Shown: one piece after another, positions 45,706-54,096 of the stretch | Position numbering within the stretch: position 1 is the stretch's first letter | How the letters are laid out: each line of letters starts with the position of its first letter | Program-made: the position numbers and the translations under genes | Notes under the pieces: generated by a model | Seen by the model: the letters and a program-made list of their open reading frames with translations, nothing else | What the model was told of the DNA's origin: nothing | The model's database searches: none | Source of the DNA: Methylococcaceae bacterium | Lineage (GTDB): Bacteria > Pseudomonadota > Gammaproteobacteria > Methylococcales > Methylomonadaceae | Length of the DNA: 64,000 nt | Direction of reading: 5' to 3' | NCBI GenBank assembly: GCA_006844705.1 | Contig: SPJS01000060.1 | Span: forward strand, 1 to 64,000

Positions 45706-46182
45706 ATGATCATATCAGAGAAGGTGGCGGTTTCCATTCATTACACATTGACTGATTCCAAAGGGGATACGCTGGATTCTTCTAGAAACGCAGAGCCTTT
45801 AAAGTATTTGCATGGTGCGGGTAATATTATCCCTGGTCTTGAGGATGCTTTGGATGGGAAAAGTGTTGGCGATGCATTTGAGGTAACAGTAGAGCCGGAA
45901 AATGCTTATGGTATAAAGCAGCCTGAATTAATGCAAGTCGTCCCCAAGAGTATGTTCAATGACATGAAGGTCGAAGTTGGTATGCAATTTCATGCAGAAG
46001 TTTCTCAAGGCCCTGGGGTTATTACAGTAGTTGCAATTGAAGGAGATGAGGTCACTATTGATGGAAATCATCCCTTAGCTGGCGAAACATTATCTTTTGA
46101 TGTTGAAGTAATGGATATTAGAGCGGCAACTGATGATGAAATACAGCATGGCCATATACATAGTGGAAGTTGCCAGCATTAA
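45706..46182 (+). CDS. FKBP-type peptidyl-prolyl isomerase, SlyD-like
   Basis: The 158-residue protein has the SlyD layout. The split FKBP domain has VAVSIHYTLTDSKGDTLDSS, YLHGAGNIIPGLEDALDGK and VTVEPENAYG. An inserted IF chaperone domain (about residues 74-127) follows, with the family end DGNHPLAGETLSFDVEVMDI. The C-terminus is short with a few His and a Cys (HGHIHSGSCQH), a reduced version of the SlyD metal-binding tail. It catalyses proline isomerisation and may store nickel weakly. The start ATG is at 45706. Confidence 0.93.
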   Translation: MIISEKVAVSIHYTLTDSKGDTLDSSRNAEPLKYLHGAGNIIPGLEDALDGKSVGDAFEVTVEPENAYGIKQPELMQVVPKSMFNDMKVEVGMQFHAEVSQGPGVITVVAIEGDEVTIDGNHPLAGETLSFDVEVMDIRAATDDEIQHGHIHSGSCQH

Positions 46183-46184
46183 TG

Positions 46185-46874
46185 TTATTTTGGTTTGATT
46201 GTTGTTAAAAACATCGCTGCTGCCAACCCGGAAGCAGCAAAGATCATCAGCATGACCATAATCTGGTAGCGTACAGCGATCAAAGGCGATATGCCGGACA
46301 GAATTTGTCCCGTCATCATTCCGGGTAAGGAAACCACGCCGACAGCTAAAAGTCCGTTTATCGTCGGAATCATTGCCGTTTTGTAGGCATGATTCCTGGC
46401 TTCCTTATAGGGTTTCTCGGCCGTGATTTCTGCAAGGTATCTGTCAGCAGCCAAGCTGATACTGTTCATGCAACTGGCAAAAATCATACCTGTAAGAGGA
46501 ATGACAATTTGAGCCGAATACCAAGGTGACGGGGTTAATACTAATACAATAATAAGCCCTAAAGTGCATCCTCCCCCTAAAGCAATGCTTGCAATCGCAT
46601 ATTTTAACCATTGTCTACGTTTTTCTTTAACTGAGCCCAGTGCAATCCATGATGAAAAAAAACACATGACAGTGATTATGCTTAAGGTAAATTGAGGCGT
46701 GTTTTTTGAAAAAATATATTCAAGAATATAACCAATAAGTAACAATTGAATTAACATGCGTGATAGTGCATATAGCGCATTGTTACCAGGGATATTCCAT
46801 TTATAAAGGATAAAAATGACGATTCCTGCTGGCATCAAAATAAAAGCCAGATTGTGTAAATCAATTATTTTCAT
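46185..46874 (-). CDS. FetB-like (UPF0014) ABC transporter permease, orphan
   Basis: The 229-residue inner-membrane protein matches E. coli FetB over most of its length: RMLIQLLLIGYILEYIFS, the central VIPLTGMIFASCMNSISLA, TAMIPTINGLLAVGVVSLPGMMTGQILSGI cut across two helices, and AVRYQIMVMLMIF. FetAB exports iron and helps with oxidative stress. The ATPase FetA normally lies beside it, but no ABC ATPase is on either side, and the N-terminus is somewhat shorter than FetB. It may pair with an ATPase encoded elsewhere. It is convergent with the FKBP gene. Confidence 0.82.
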   Translation of the reverse strand: MKIIDLHNLAFILMPAGIVIFILYKWNIPGNNALYALSRMLIQLLLIGYILEYIFSKNTPQFTLSIITVMCFFSSWIALGSVKEKRRQWLKYAIASIALGGGCTLGLIIVLVLTPSPWYSAQIVIPLTGMIFASCMNSISLAADRYLAEITAEKPYKEARNHAYKTAMIPTINGLLAVGVVSLPGMMTGQILSGISPLIAVRYQIMVMLMIFAASGLAAAMFLTTIKPK

Positions 46875-46985
46875 AACATGAGGGCTGGGTTCAATTTTTG
46901 GAAAATTCAGAAAATAAATTTAGTTTCAAGAAAAAACAGAGATAAAGGTGTGTTAAGCGTTAATTTTATTGATATTCATCCATTA

Positions 46986-46999
46986 TTGATTTAAATCAA
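46986..46999 (+). promoter_or_regulatory. FNR/ANR binding site
   Basis: TTGATTTAAATCAA is a perfect match to the FNR/ANR consensus TTGAT-N4-ATCAA. A candidate -10 element TAACCT lies at 47021-47026, which would place the site centre close to -41.5 of a class II activated promoter. The 56-residue gene starts at 47078. The site could also act on the divergent fetB-like gene at 46874. Confidence 0.75.
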
Positions 47000-47077
47000 A
47001 TCAGTGAAAATTCATTTTGATAACCTAAAAGCGTTGCAACGAATTAACTAAATAACAAAATTGAATGAGGTGTCATT

Positions 47078-47248
47078 ATGAGTGAAGTGCAATCACAAGA
47101 AAAAGATTATTTTTGGGCTTATATCATTATTGGTGTTTTGGTATTTGCTGCAACAATGTTTACAGTAAAAACTATGGGAGGTTCTGATTATAACCGTGCA
47201 GCTGAATTGATTGAAGAAAATCCAAGCAATTCAGCGTATAAAAATTAA
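47078..47248 (+). CDS. Small single-span membrane protein of 56 residues, putatively FNR-controlled
   Basis: The ATG at 47078 is preceded by GAGGTG at good spacing, and the frame runs 56 codons to a TAA. The protein has a polar N-terminus (MSEVQSQEKDYF), one membrane helix at about residues 12-30 (FWAYIIIGVLVFAATMFTV), then a short polar tail ending NPSNSAYKN. It is not recognised. Size, topology and the FNR box resemble the accessory subunits of terminal oxidases such as CcoQ or CydX, but no oxidase gene is nearby, so that is only a guess. Coding is supported by the ribosome site and membrane-like composition. Confidence 0.7.
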   Translation: MSEVQSQEKDYFWAYIIIGVLVFAATMFTVKTMGGSDYNRAAELIEENPSNSAYKN

Positions 47249-47416
47249 GCTAAATTTCTCATTTCTAATAGACAACTAAGGAAGGTTGTGCTCTAAATAT
47301 TATTCTTGCTGTGAGAGCCTGTGCTTTGATATGGAAATGTATTGCAGATTGGGGTTGGCTACAAAAATAATCTGTTGGTATTACATTTGGAACACTATCA
47401 AAATCAGGCTCTTTTT

Positions 47417-48637
47417 TTAAAACAGCTCTATATCGTCACCCATGCTGTTTGAATTTTCTACCGACTGGTGTTGAGTGCTTTTATTGAATGCTTCGACAAG
47501 TTGGTCATGATTGCTCATAACCTCCTGTAGATTTTGCAGAATAAAATACAAGGCATCTCGCATCTCTTTTCCTGAATCCATTTTTTTAATGCTGTCTTCA
47601 ATGGCAGAATCTAGACGTTCAAGCAAGTATTCTTCATGTTCTTCTTCTAGCCCCATGCGCAACAAATCGTAATTTAATTCATTTAACAGGCCAGTCATAA
47701 CCTCCATGCTTTCCTGGCGATTTGATATCAACGTTTTGCCTAGATAATACAGATTGTTTCTAATCTGTTTAAATGAATAAATAAGCTGATTACCTTGGTC
47801 AGCCAAAGCCTGTTGTGTTGCAAGCGTGTTTATTTTTGAGTTAACACCGGCCAGGAGTATAGGCAGAATATCTTTGATTCGACCGTAACGTTCCATATCA
47901 TCTAAGGGCATATTTTTTACCAATAGACTGATTTGTGGGTAATTAATAATCGTTCTATTGCCAAAATCCAGAAAGCGACTGTCTTTATCACATAGTTCGA
48001 TCAGTTCCTTTTCAATTGGGCTGATAGTTCCTTCTGAGGCATACCAGTACGATTCATTTTCCTGAATTAGCATGATACAACAATCCAGGGAAAATTGGCG
48101 GGTACACTCCAGCAATCCTGCAGACACGTCATCCAAATCTTGAAAGCAGATCAATTTTTCTAAAAACTTGATCGCGAGTCCCAATTCGCTGCTTCCAGTG
48201 AGTGCCATAATGACATTTTTCTGAGCGACAGAAAACTCTTCTTGCAGTTTTTGTCTTTCCAGTTCATACGACACTAACAGATTGATTTTGGTGATGAGGT
48301 ATTCTGGTTCGACGGGCTTGACGATATAGTCAACAGCGCCTACTTCATAACCTTGCAGTCGCTCTCTTAACGAAGTGTGGGATGAAAGAAAGACAACAGG
48401 TATGTCTTTATAGTTCTCCTGGTTTTTAAGCTGAGTACAGACTTCATAGCCGCTTAAACCCGGCATTTCAACATCAAGGAGGATGACGTCTGGGCGTTGA
48501 TTGCTTAACTCATCAATACCTGAGGGTCCGTCAAAGGTGCCTCGTAGATTAAATCGTTCCTTTGGCAATGTTTTTCTGATGAATTTGTGCAAAAACTTGT
48601 CATCATCAATCAGTAAAATATCAATAGTGTCAGACAT
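47417..48637 (-). CDS. Response regulator with unknown helical output region
   Basis: The 406-residue protein begins with a complete receiver domain (residues 5-122): acidic pocket DD at 11-12, phosphoacceptor Asp55 in VILLDVEMPG, and Lys107 in YIVKPVEP. A helical linker follows (about 125-150). The central region (about 155-280) resembles a GAF-like sensing module, and the C-terminus is helical with an acidic tail. No DNA-binding, GGDEF, EAL or histidine-kinase motif is seen, so the output is probably protein-protein. No sensor kinase is adjacent. Confidence 0.82.
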   Translation of the reverse strand: MSDTIDILLIDDDKFLHKFIRKTLPKERFNLRGTFDGPSGIDELSNQRPDVILLDVEMPGLSGYEVCTQLKNQENYKDIPVVFLSSHTSLRERLQGYEVGAVDYIVKPVEPEYLITKINLLVSYELERQKLQEEFSVAQKNVIMALTGSSELGLAIKFLEKLICFQDLDDVSAGLLECTRQFSLDCCIMLIQENESYWYASEGTISPIEKELIELCDKDSRFLDFGNRTIINYPQISLLVKNMPLDDMERYGRIKDILPILLAGVNSKINTLATQQALADQGNQLIYSFKQIRNNLYYLGKTLISNRQESMEVMTGLLNELNYDLLRMGLEEEHEEYLLERLDSAIEDSIKKMDSGKEMRDALYFILQNLQEVMSNHDQLVEAFNKSTQHQSVENSNSMGDDIELF

Positions 48638-48769
48638 TTTTACATTGATTTCGAATTAATTGAGTGGCTGGTTTGAGAAATAGCTTGTATACATTGTTTT
48701 GTAATGTGACTCAAGTATAGGAGAGATAGAGTTAAATGCGAATTAGATACGTTGTCGGGTAAAAAACCT

Positions 48770-49792
48770 TCATTCCCCAACAGAGGAACAGATAGATGTA
48801 AGCTTATCGGAAATATGTTGCCATTCGGCAGAAGAGATCAAGTCGGTTCTGCTGATCGCTTGAGTCGCCTTCATGGACTCTAACCGGCGCTGTCGCGTGA
48901 GAGTGGTTGTAACTGTCAAGGTATCTAACACCTGCTCTGCTGCAGAAGTTGAGTTGCAAACCAATACCATGTCACAGCCAGCTTCCAGAGCGGCATTTGC
49001 GCGTTGCGGATAATCACCAATGAAAGAGGCGCCTTCCATGCTTAGATCGTCACTAAAAACGACCCCGTCAAACGCCAGTTGCTGACGCAATATCTGTTGT
49101 ATCCAGCGCTGAGAAAAGCCGGCAGGTAATGAGTCAACTTGTGAATAAACAACATGAGCAGGCATAATCGCGTCAAGCCCTTGTTCAATCAGTTTTTTAA
49201 ATGGATAGATGTCCTTTTGCATGATGTCTGCTAAAGGCCGGTCGTCTCTGGGTAAGGTAAGGTGGGAGTCTAGCGCGACCGCGCCATGTCCTGGAAAATG
49301 CTTGCCCGTTGCAGCCATCCCTGCACGGTGCATGCCCTTACAAAATGAAGAAGCCAGTTCAGTGGCTAAATTAGAGTCTTGGGAAAATGAGCGATTACCA
49401 ATAATTTCGCTGATGCCGCAGTCGATATCCAGCACAGGCGCAAAACTAAAATCAATGCCAACGCTTATGAGTTCAGTAGCCATCAACCAGCCAGCATCCT
49501 CGGCTAAATGAACATGATCAGCGTAAACTGCAGCAGCAGGCAAGCGCGTAAACCCTTGTTGAAAACGCTGCACACGGCCGCCTTCCTGGTCAACGGCAAT
49601 CAAAATTTCCCCCTCCCGAGAACGTCTTATTTGATTAATTAAGTCAGTCATTTGGTGCGGGTTTTGATAATTCCTGGCAAACAGAATGAGCCCCCCCGTA
49701 TTTGGATGTTGAATTTTTTCTTTATCGTAAGGTGTAAGAGATGTGCCGGCAATATCGATCATGACCGGGCCAAATGGAAGAGGTTTACTCAT
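48770..49792 (-). CDS. nagZ: Beta-N-acetylhexosaminidase (peptidoglycan recycling)
   Basis: NagZ removes GlcNAc from GlcNAc-anhydroMurNAc peptides in the cytoplasm. The 340-residue glycoside hydrolase family 3 protein shows MIDIAGTSLTPYDKEKIQHP near the start. The ILIAVDQEGGRVQRF motif, the catalytic loop GKHFPGHGAVALDSH with the His and Asp, and the VFSDDLSMEGAS nucleophile region follow. It lacks a signal peptide, as expected. It stands alone on the minus strand. Its product enters the route served by mupP, amgK and murU elsewhere in the window. Confidence 0.96.
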   Translation of the reverse strand: MSKPLPFGPVMIDIAGTSLTPYDKEKIQHPNTGGLILFARNYQNPHQMTDLINQIRRSREGEILIAVDQEGGRVQRFQQGFTRLPAAAVYADHVHLAEDAGWLMATELISVGIDFSFAPVLDIDCGISEIIGNRSFSQDSNLATELASSFCKGMHRAGMAATGKHFPGHGAVALDSHLTLPRDDRPLADIMQKDIYPFKKLIEQGLDAIMPAHVVYSQVDSLPAGFSQRWIQQILRQQLAFDGVVFSDDLSMEGASFIGDYPQRANAALEAGCDMVLVCNSTSAAEQVLDTLTVTTTLTRQRRLESMKATQAISRTDLISSAEWQHISDKLTSICSSVGE

Positions 49793-49865
49793 AGTAGAAA
49801 ATACAGTGATTTAGAATATACTTTTAGCAAATACATTCTTACAGTGAAAAATGAAAGCTTATTAT

Positions 49866-50273
49866 ATGAATAAATTAATGTGTTATTTTGTTTTATTTAT
49901 CAGCATAGTTGTGTGCAATAACCAGGTATTGGCTGAAGAGGCGGAAGGGGAGCAGCCTGTTGACATTGCCTATGTTGAGATGAAACCTAAATTTACCGTG
50001 AATTTGAAAGAACGGAACAAATACCTGATGGCCAAAGTACAAGTGCTGGTTGAAGGTGAAAAATATGTGGAGAAAATTGAGAAGCATCTGCCGGTGATGC
50101 GCCATGAGTTGATCATGTTGTTTAGTGGTAACTCAATCAGTGACGTGCAAACCATGGAGCAAAGAGAACAGTTGCGCTTAAAGTCCCGTCAGGCGATTAT
50201 CGATGCGCTGGACAAATATGAAAACAGCGATGGATTACGTGATGTGTTTTTTACTGAATTTTTAGTTAACTGA
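49866..50273 (+). CDS. FliL-like secreted or membrane-anchored protein
   Basis: The 135-residue protein has an N-terminal signal or anchor (MNKLMCYFVLFISIVVCNNQ). The body resembles the periplasmic domain of FliL: YVEMKPKFTVNL, YLMAKVQVLVEG, the LPVMRHELIMLFSGNS helix and the end RDVFFTEFLVN. FliL supports the flagellar stator, but no flagellar gene is nearby, so this may belong to the FliL-like proteins of unknown role found outside flagellar operons. An in-frame ATG at 49851 is an alternative start. Its end overlaps the convergent HIT gene by eight bases. Confidence 0.8.
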   Translation: MNKLMCYFVLFISIVVCNNQVLAEEAEGEQPVDIAYVEMKPKFTVNLKERNKYLMAKVQVLVEGEKYVEKIEKHLPVMRHELIMLFSGNSISDVQTMEQREQLRLKSRQAIIDALDKYENSDGLRDVFFTEFLVN

Positions 50274-50706
50274 TGGCAGTTAATTTGTCTCCCAATGCAT
50301 TTTGAATGGATAAAATCGCATTTTTCCGCGCTATTTCTGTGTATTTTTTCGCTTCCATCTTCCCCCAAACTGGCGCTGGCCAGACGGGATCATTTTTAAA
50401 TCGAGCGATGACATGGATGTGTAATTGCGGCACCATGTTTCCTATGGCTCCAATATTGATTTTATCTGCTTGAAAAAGGCGTTGCAGCGATTGGCCTAAT
50501 AACGCTGTCTCTTGTTGTAAAATGATTTGGTCTTCGGTTGATAAATGAAAGACTTCGCTGATGTCAGCTCGTTCTGGAACCAGGATGCACCACGGATAGT
50601 TGGCGTCATTCATCAGCAAAAGCCGACATAATGACAGCCGTCCCATAGCATAACAATCGTGTTGCAGGCGAGGGTGGAGTGAAAAGTCAGTGTGCTGTAT
50701 TGTCAT
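50266..50706 (-). CDS. HIT family protein
   Basis: The 146-residue protein carries the histidine triad as VPQLHIHVIAR (about residues 94-104), in the order H-x-H-x-x-x without the third His of the classic triad. The upstream CILVPERADISEVFHLS segment is typical of this gammaproteobacterial branch. HIT proteins hydrolyse or transfer nucleotides. It is the last gene of the minus-strand unit amgK-murU-hydrolase-esterase-HIT, starting one base beyond the esterase stop. Confidence 0.88.
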   Translation of the reverse strand: MTIQHTDFSLHPRLQHDCYAMGRLSLCRLLLMNDANYPWCILVPERADISEVFHLSTEDQIILQQETALLGQSLQRLFQADKINIGAIGNMVPQLHIHVIARFKNDPVWPAPVWGKMEAKKYTEIARKNAILSIQNALGDKLTAIS

Positions 50707-51435
50707 TTAAATATAGATGGGCGCCATTCGTCGCCAGTAAAAGCCACTGTGAGCGCGTTCTTCCCAGACAATAAGCTGATGGTCAATCCCTTTCGAATAA
50801 AGTATCTCGCTCAGTTGATGGTTGTTTTGCAAAAATGGATCTTCGCGTCCAATGGTCAAAATGATTTCCATATCTTTTAGTGCATTGAGTTGAGAGGAAC
50901 ATTCCAGATTAGGTAGAAAATGAGTTGGGGTATGGAAATACACATCCTCATTATAAAAACCACTTAACAGGTCATTAAAATGTTCAACATTCAGAGTAAG
51001 GTCATACCGGCCTGAGAAAGCCACTAGTTTTTTAAACAGATGAGGATGACGAAAGGCCAGGCTGGCCGCTTGATAAGCGCCCAGGCTGCATCCATGAGAA
51101 ATCACACAGGAATGCGTGTTTTTTTGCTGCATAAACGGAAAGACTTCGTGCAGAATGTAGTTTTCATACGCTTTTTGTCGGTTTATTCTTCCGCTGGGAT
51201 GCGCCCACCAACAGTAAAAAGTTTCTGAATAAATGCTGTCCACACAAAACAACTGGATATGACCGGTATCAAGTTTATCGCGTAGGCGGTTAATAATCCG
51301 TAGATTTTCATATTCATAAAATCGGCCGCTACGGGTAGGAAAAATCAGTACTTTGGCTCCGGCGTGTCCAAACACAAGTAATTCCATCTCTCGTTCGAGA
51401 TGTTTGCTCCACCATTTGTGATATTCGCGGTTCAT
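50707..51435 (-). CDS. Esterase family (putative esterase D type) alpha/beta hydrolase
   Basis: The 242-residue protein fits the esterase-D-like family: WWSKHLEREMELLVFGHAG near the start, YENYILHEVFPFMQ, the nucleophile elbow HGCSLGAYQAA (Ser at about residue 123), FSGRYDL and the catalytic His in EERAHSGFYWRR near the end. A Cys lies next to the nucleophile serine in a GCSLGAY context seen in relatives. The substrate is unknown. It lies eight bases behind the second hydrolase and abuts the HIT gene. Confidence 0.85.
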   Translation of the reverse strand: MNREYHKWWSKHLEREMELLVFGHAGAKVLIFPTRSGRFYEYENLRIINRLRDKLDTGHIQLFCVDSIYSETFYCWWAHPSGRINRQKAYENYILHEVFPFMQQKNTHSCVISHGCSLGAYQAASLAFRHPHLFKKLVAFSGRYDLTLNVEHFNDLLSGFYNEDVYFHTPTHFLPNLECSSQLNALKDMEIILTIGREDPFLQNNHQLSEILYSKGIDHQLIVWEERAHSGFYWRRMAPIYI

Positions 51436-51443
51436 TTGCAGTT

Positions 51444-52427
51444 TTAATCAAGCAATGGTTGAAAGAATCGAGATAGCTCTTGTAGTAACTCAATTTCCTG
51501 TATTTTTTTATTGGGATAGTCGTAATGACCCGCGTCCAGAACGAAAAGTTGCTTGCGGTTTGGAAGCGCATTGTATATGGCAAACTGGCCAGGGGGGGCA
51601 ACCACCGGGTCAAATTTGGCCAGTGCGCAATGCATCGGCATTTTAATATATTTCGCCGAAATGGCCGCATCATAATAACGTAATGTTTTTAAGGTGCTTT
51701 TTTTGGCGTTCATATAGACTTTTTGCACACTGTCTGCACTGCCCAGGGTTTTCAATTTTAGACGTAAGGAGTGATGACCAAAACTGGGAACGTTTAAATG
51801 GCAGCGTGAAATTCTTTTTTCCATCGCCATCGCCATTGCGCCGATACCTCCTCCGAAGCTGATGCCGAGGTATCCCAAATGACCTTCAAGTTGCGGGAAA
51901 AGGCGTAATAAGGCCGTGACCGCCATCCAGAGGTCTTCCACGCATCCTCCCAGAATATACTGGTCTTTTTTATCAATATCATGACGAACATGCCAAAATG
52001 GGTCGCTGGAAATGGGGGATTTTTTGCTTAAGGATAACCCTCTGAAGCAGGGGAAAAAGAGGACGGCATCATTAAAGGGTAAGTGTAGGTCTGGTTCGTC
52101 TCGGCCTCCATAGCCATGGCCGATGATAAAACCGCGCTTAACCTGGCCTTTTTTGGGAATAAGCAGCCAGCCGCGGATGGGGAATCGCTCGGTAGAAGAA
52201 TAGCTTAAATCAAAAATTCGCCAGTCGCCGCGTTCATCGTTGCGGTCATGAAGAACAGTTTGTGGCGTCAGACGGAGGGTCGATTCGTATTTGTTCTGCC
52301 AAAAGGCAAGATAATTCTTAGCCTCGCGCGGCGGTGAGATTTGCAGCAGTTGTTCTAATGAATAATTGTAAGTTGGGTCGAAATCATACGGGTTGTCGAC
52401 GAAAAGATCGTCATTGTCATCATTCAT
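51444..52427 (-). CDS. Alpha/beta hydrolase, acetyl xylan esterase-like
   Basis: The 327-residue protein has the layout of the AXE1/cephalosporin-C deacetylase group: FPIRGWLLIPKKG, an oxyanion region GHGYGGRDEPDLHLP, and FPCFRGLSLSKK. The nucleophile motif is GISFGGGIGAMAMA (about residue 214), and the final His is in VLDAGHYDYPNK. Members deacetylate sugars. It overlaps murU by four bases, so it is translated with the MurNAc recycling genes; a sugar-related substrate is a plausible inference. Confidence 0.83.
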   Translation of the reverse strand: MNDDNDDLFVDNPYDFDPTYNYSLEQLLQISPPREAKNYLAFWQNKYESTLRLTPQTVLHDRNDERGDWRIFDLSYSSTERFPIRGWLLIPKKGQVKRGFIIGHGYGGRDEPDLHLPFNDAVLFFPCFRGLSLSKKSPISSDPFWHVRHDIDKKDQYILGGCVEDLWMAVTALLRLFPQLEGHLGYLGISFGGGIGAMAMAMEKRISRCHLNVPSFGHHSLRLKLKTLGSADSVQKVYMNAKKSTLKTLRYYDAAISAKYIKMPMHCALAKFDPVVAPPGQFAIYNALPNRKQLFVLDAGHYDYPNKKIQEIELLQELSRFFQPLLD

Positions 52428-53101
52428 ATTTCTGTTCGTTGTTGGTAATAATGGTCAAGTTGACTCAATCTTTCAGGAGTACCGATATCCATCCAGAAAC
52501 CTTCATGTAATCGGCCGCTGATGTGTTGGTTTGAGATATGTTTCCGCAACAGTGGCCCCAGCTTATGTCTTCCGGGCGACATTTCATGAAACAATTCTGG
52601 TCGATAAAGGCCTATTCCACTAAAGGTATATCTGCCAGTTCCATTTTCGGCAAGAACGCCGTTTCCGGCAAGATGGAAATCACCTTCAGAATGATGCGGC
52701 GGGTTGGGGATCAGGACCAGATGCGCCAGATCAAAGTCATGGTCCATTAAATCTGACAAGGGAAAGTCGCAGGCAATGTCTCCATTGACGACCAGAAATG
52801 GGCTGGAGTCCAACATGGGGAGGGCATGGAGAATACCGCCTGCTGTTTCAAGTGCACCTTCAGGTTCAAAAGAATATTCTATCTGCACCCCCAGGCGTTG
52901 ACCATTCCCTAGATAATTGACTATTTGCTCCCCAAGATAAGACACATTGATCACGATGTCGCTAAAACCGTGACAGGCTAATTGATTGATGGTGTATTCA
53001 ATTAATGGTGTGCCCTGCACCTTAAGTAACGGTTTTGGCGTGTGGTCGGTTAACGGGCGCATGCGATCCCCGCGTCCTGCGGCAAGTATCATGGCTTTCA
53101 T
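52424..53101 (-). CDS. murU: N-acetylmuramate alpha-1-phosphate uridylyltransferase
   Basis: MurU makes UDP-MurNAc from MurNAc-1-phosphate and bypasses fosfomycin-sensitive de novo synthesis. The 225-residue protein begins MKAMILAAGRGDRMRPLTDH, the nucleotidyltransferase signature, with KPLLKVQGTPLIEY, VVNGDIACDF and the end WMDIGTPERLSQLD. The short length fits MurU better than GlmU or RfbA. It overlaps amgK by four bases on one side and the hydrolase by four on the other. Confidence 0.92.
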   Translation of the reverse strand: MKAMILAAGRGDRMRPLTDHTPKPLLKVQGTPLIEYTINQLACHGFSDIVINVSYLGEQIVNYLGNGQRLGVQIEYSFEPEGALETAGGILHALPMLDSSPFLVVNGDIACDFPLSDLMDHDFDLAHLVLIPNPPHHSEGDFHLAGNGVLAENGTGRYTFSGIGLYRPELFHEMSPGRHKLGPLLRKHISNQHISGRLHEGFWMDIGTPERLSQLDHYYQQRTEI

Positions 53102-54096
53102 ATGGGTGTATGATATTCGGGCAAAATATGTTGGTGAAAAAAAACGGAAAAATCTGCCAGCTCCGGGTAGCGCAGCAACACTGATTCAACATAGTGCAGC
53201 GTGCGAGGAATATCATCAAGATAGCCATGTTTTTGATCTCGCAGACTCAAGCGACTGAATATACCGATGGCTTTCAAATGCCGTTGCAGGCCCATTAAAT
53301 CAAACCAGCGGGTAAATTGCGCGTAATCACAAGTAACAAGTTCTGCTTGTGAAATCCTATTGTAATACTGGCGAGTCAATTGCGCTATTTTATCCTGCGG
53401 CCAATCGATGTAGCAGTCTTTCAGTAATGAAACCAAGTCATAGGTTATCGGTCCAATGACAGCATCCTGAAAATCTATCACACCCAGGGAGTTATCTTGT
53501 AAAACCATCAGGTTACGTGAATGAAAATCACGGTGTACACACACTCTGGGTTGTGCCAAAGCTGATGCAACCAGTAGATCATTCAATGGGTTTTTTATGG
53601 ATTCAGGTACGCTGATCCTTAAACACGAATGAGCAAACCACTGATAAAAAATGTCCAGTTCCCTGATTAACAAGTCCGCGTTGTATTCCGGGAGAGTCAG
53701 ATGATCATCAGAGGTTTTGCTTTGCATGTCAAACAGGCAATCAAAGGCCTGTTGATAATAAGCATTAACGTTATCGAGGGTTAATTCATCCAGTAAACAT
53801 CGGGTGCCAAAGTCCTCAAGCAACAAGAACCCCTCGCTGAGGTTTAATTGAAAAATTTCCGGAACGTGTATGGCCGAATCTTTCAGGATTTTAGCGACTT
53901 TAATAAAAGGTTCGGTATTTTCTTTGTCTGGCGGGGCATCCATGACGATGTGTCTTCCCTTTTCATGAACGATACGAAAATATCGACGAAAGCTCGCATC
54001 ACTGGAAGCCGGCTCAAATGAATGGATGTTGAAATTCATGGCGTGCAACCAAGCCGCAATTCTTTCCCTGCGCGGGTCTACGCTTTCCGCAATCAT
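53098..54096 (-). CDS. amgK: Anomeric MurNAc/GlcNAc kinase
   Basis: AmgK phosphorylates MurNAc at the anomeric carbon for MurU. The 332-residue aminoglycoside-phosphotransferase-fold protein has SSDASFRRYFRI near the start and MDAPPDKEN. The LLLEDFGTRCLLDEL hinge, the catalytic CVHRDFHSRNLMV and the metal site GVIDFQDAVIGPITYDLVSLL follow. It is divergent from lptD, the same setting as in Pseudomonas, where amgK-murU flank lptD-surA. It is probably the first gene of a five-gene unit. Confidence 0.93.
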   Translation of the reverse strand: MIAESVDPRRERIAAWLHAMNFNIHSFEPASSDASFRRYFRIVHEKGRHIVMDAPPDKENTEPFIKVAKILKDSAIHVPEIFQLNLSEGFLLLEDFGTRCLLDELTLDNVNAYYQQAFDCLFDMQSKTSDDHLTLPEYNADLLIRELDIFYQWFAHSCLRISVPESIKNPLNDLLVASALAQPRVCVHRDFHSRNLMVLQDNSLGVIDFQDAVIGPITYDLVSLLKDCYIDWPQDKIAQLTRQYYNRISQAELVTCDYAQFTRWFDLMGLQRHLKAIGIFSRLSLRDQKHGYLDDIPRTLHYVESVLLRYPELADFSVFFHQHILPEYHTPI

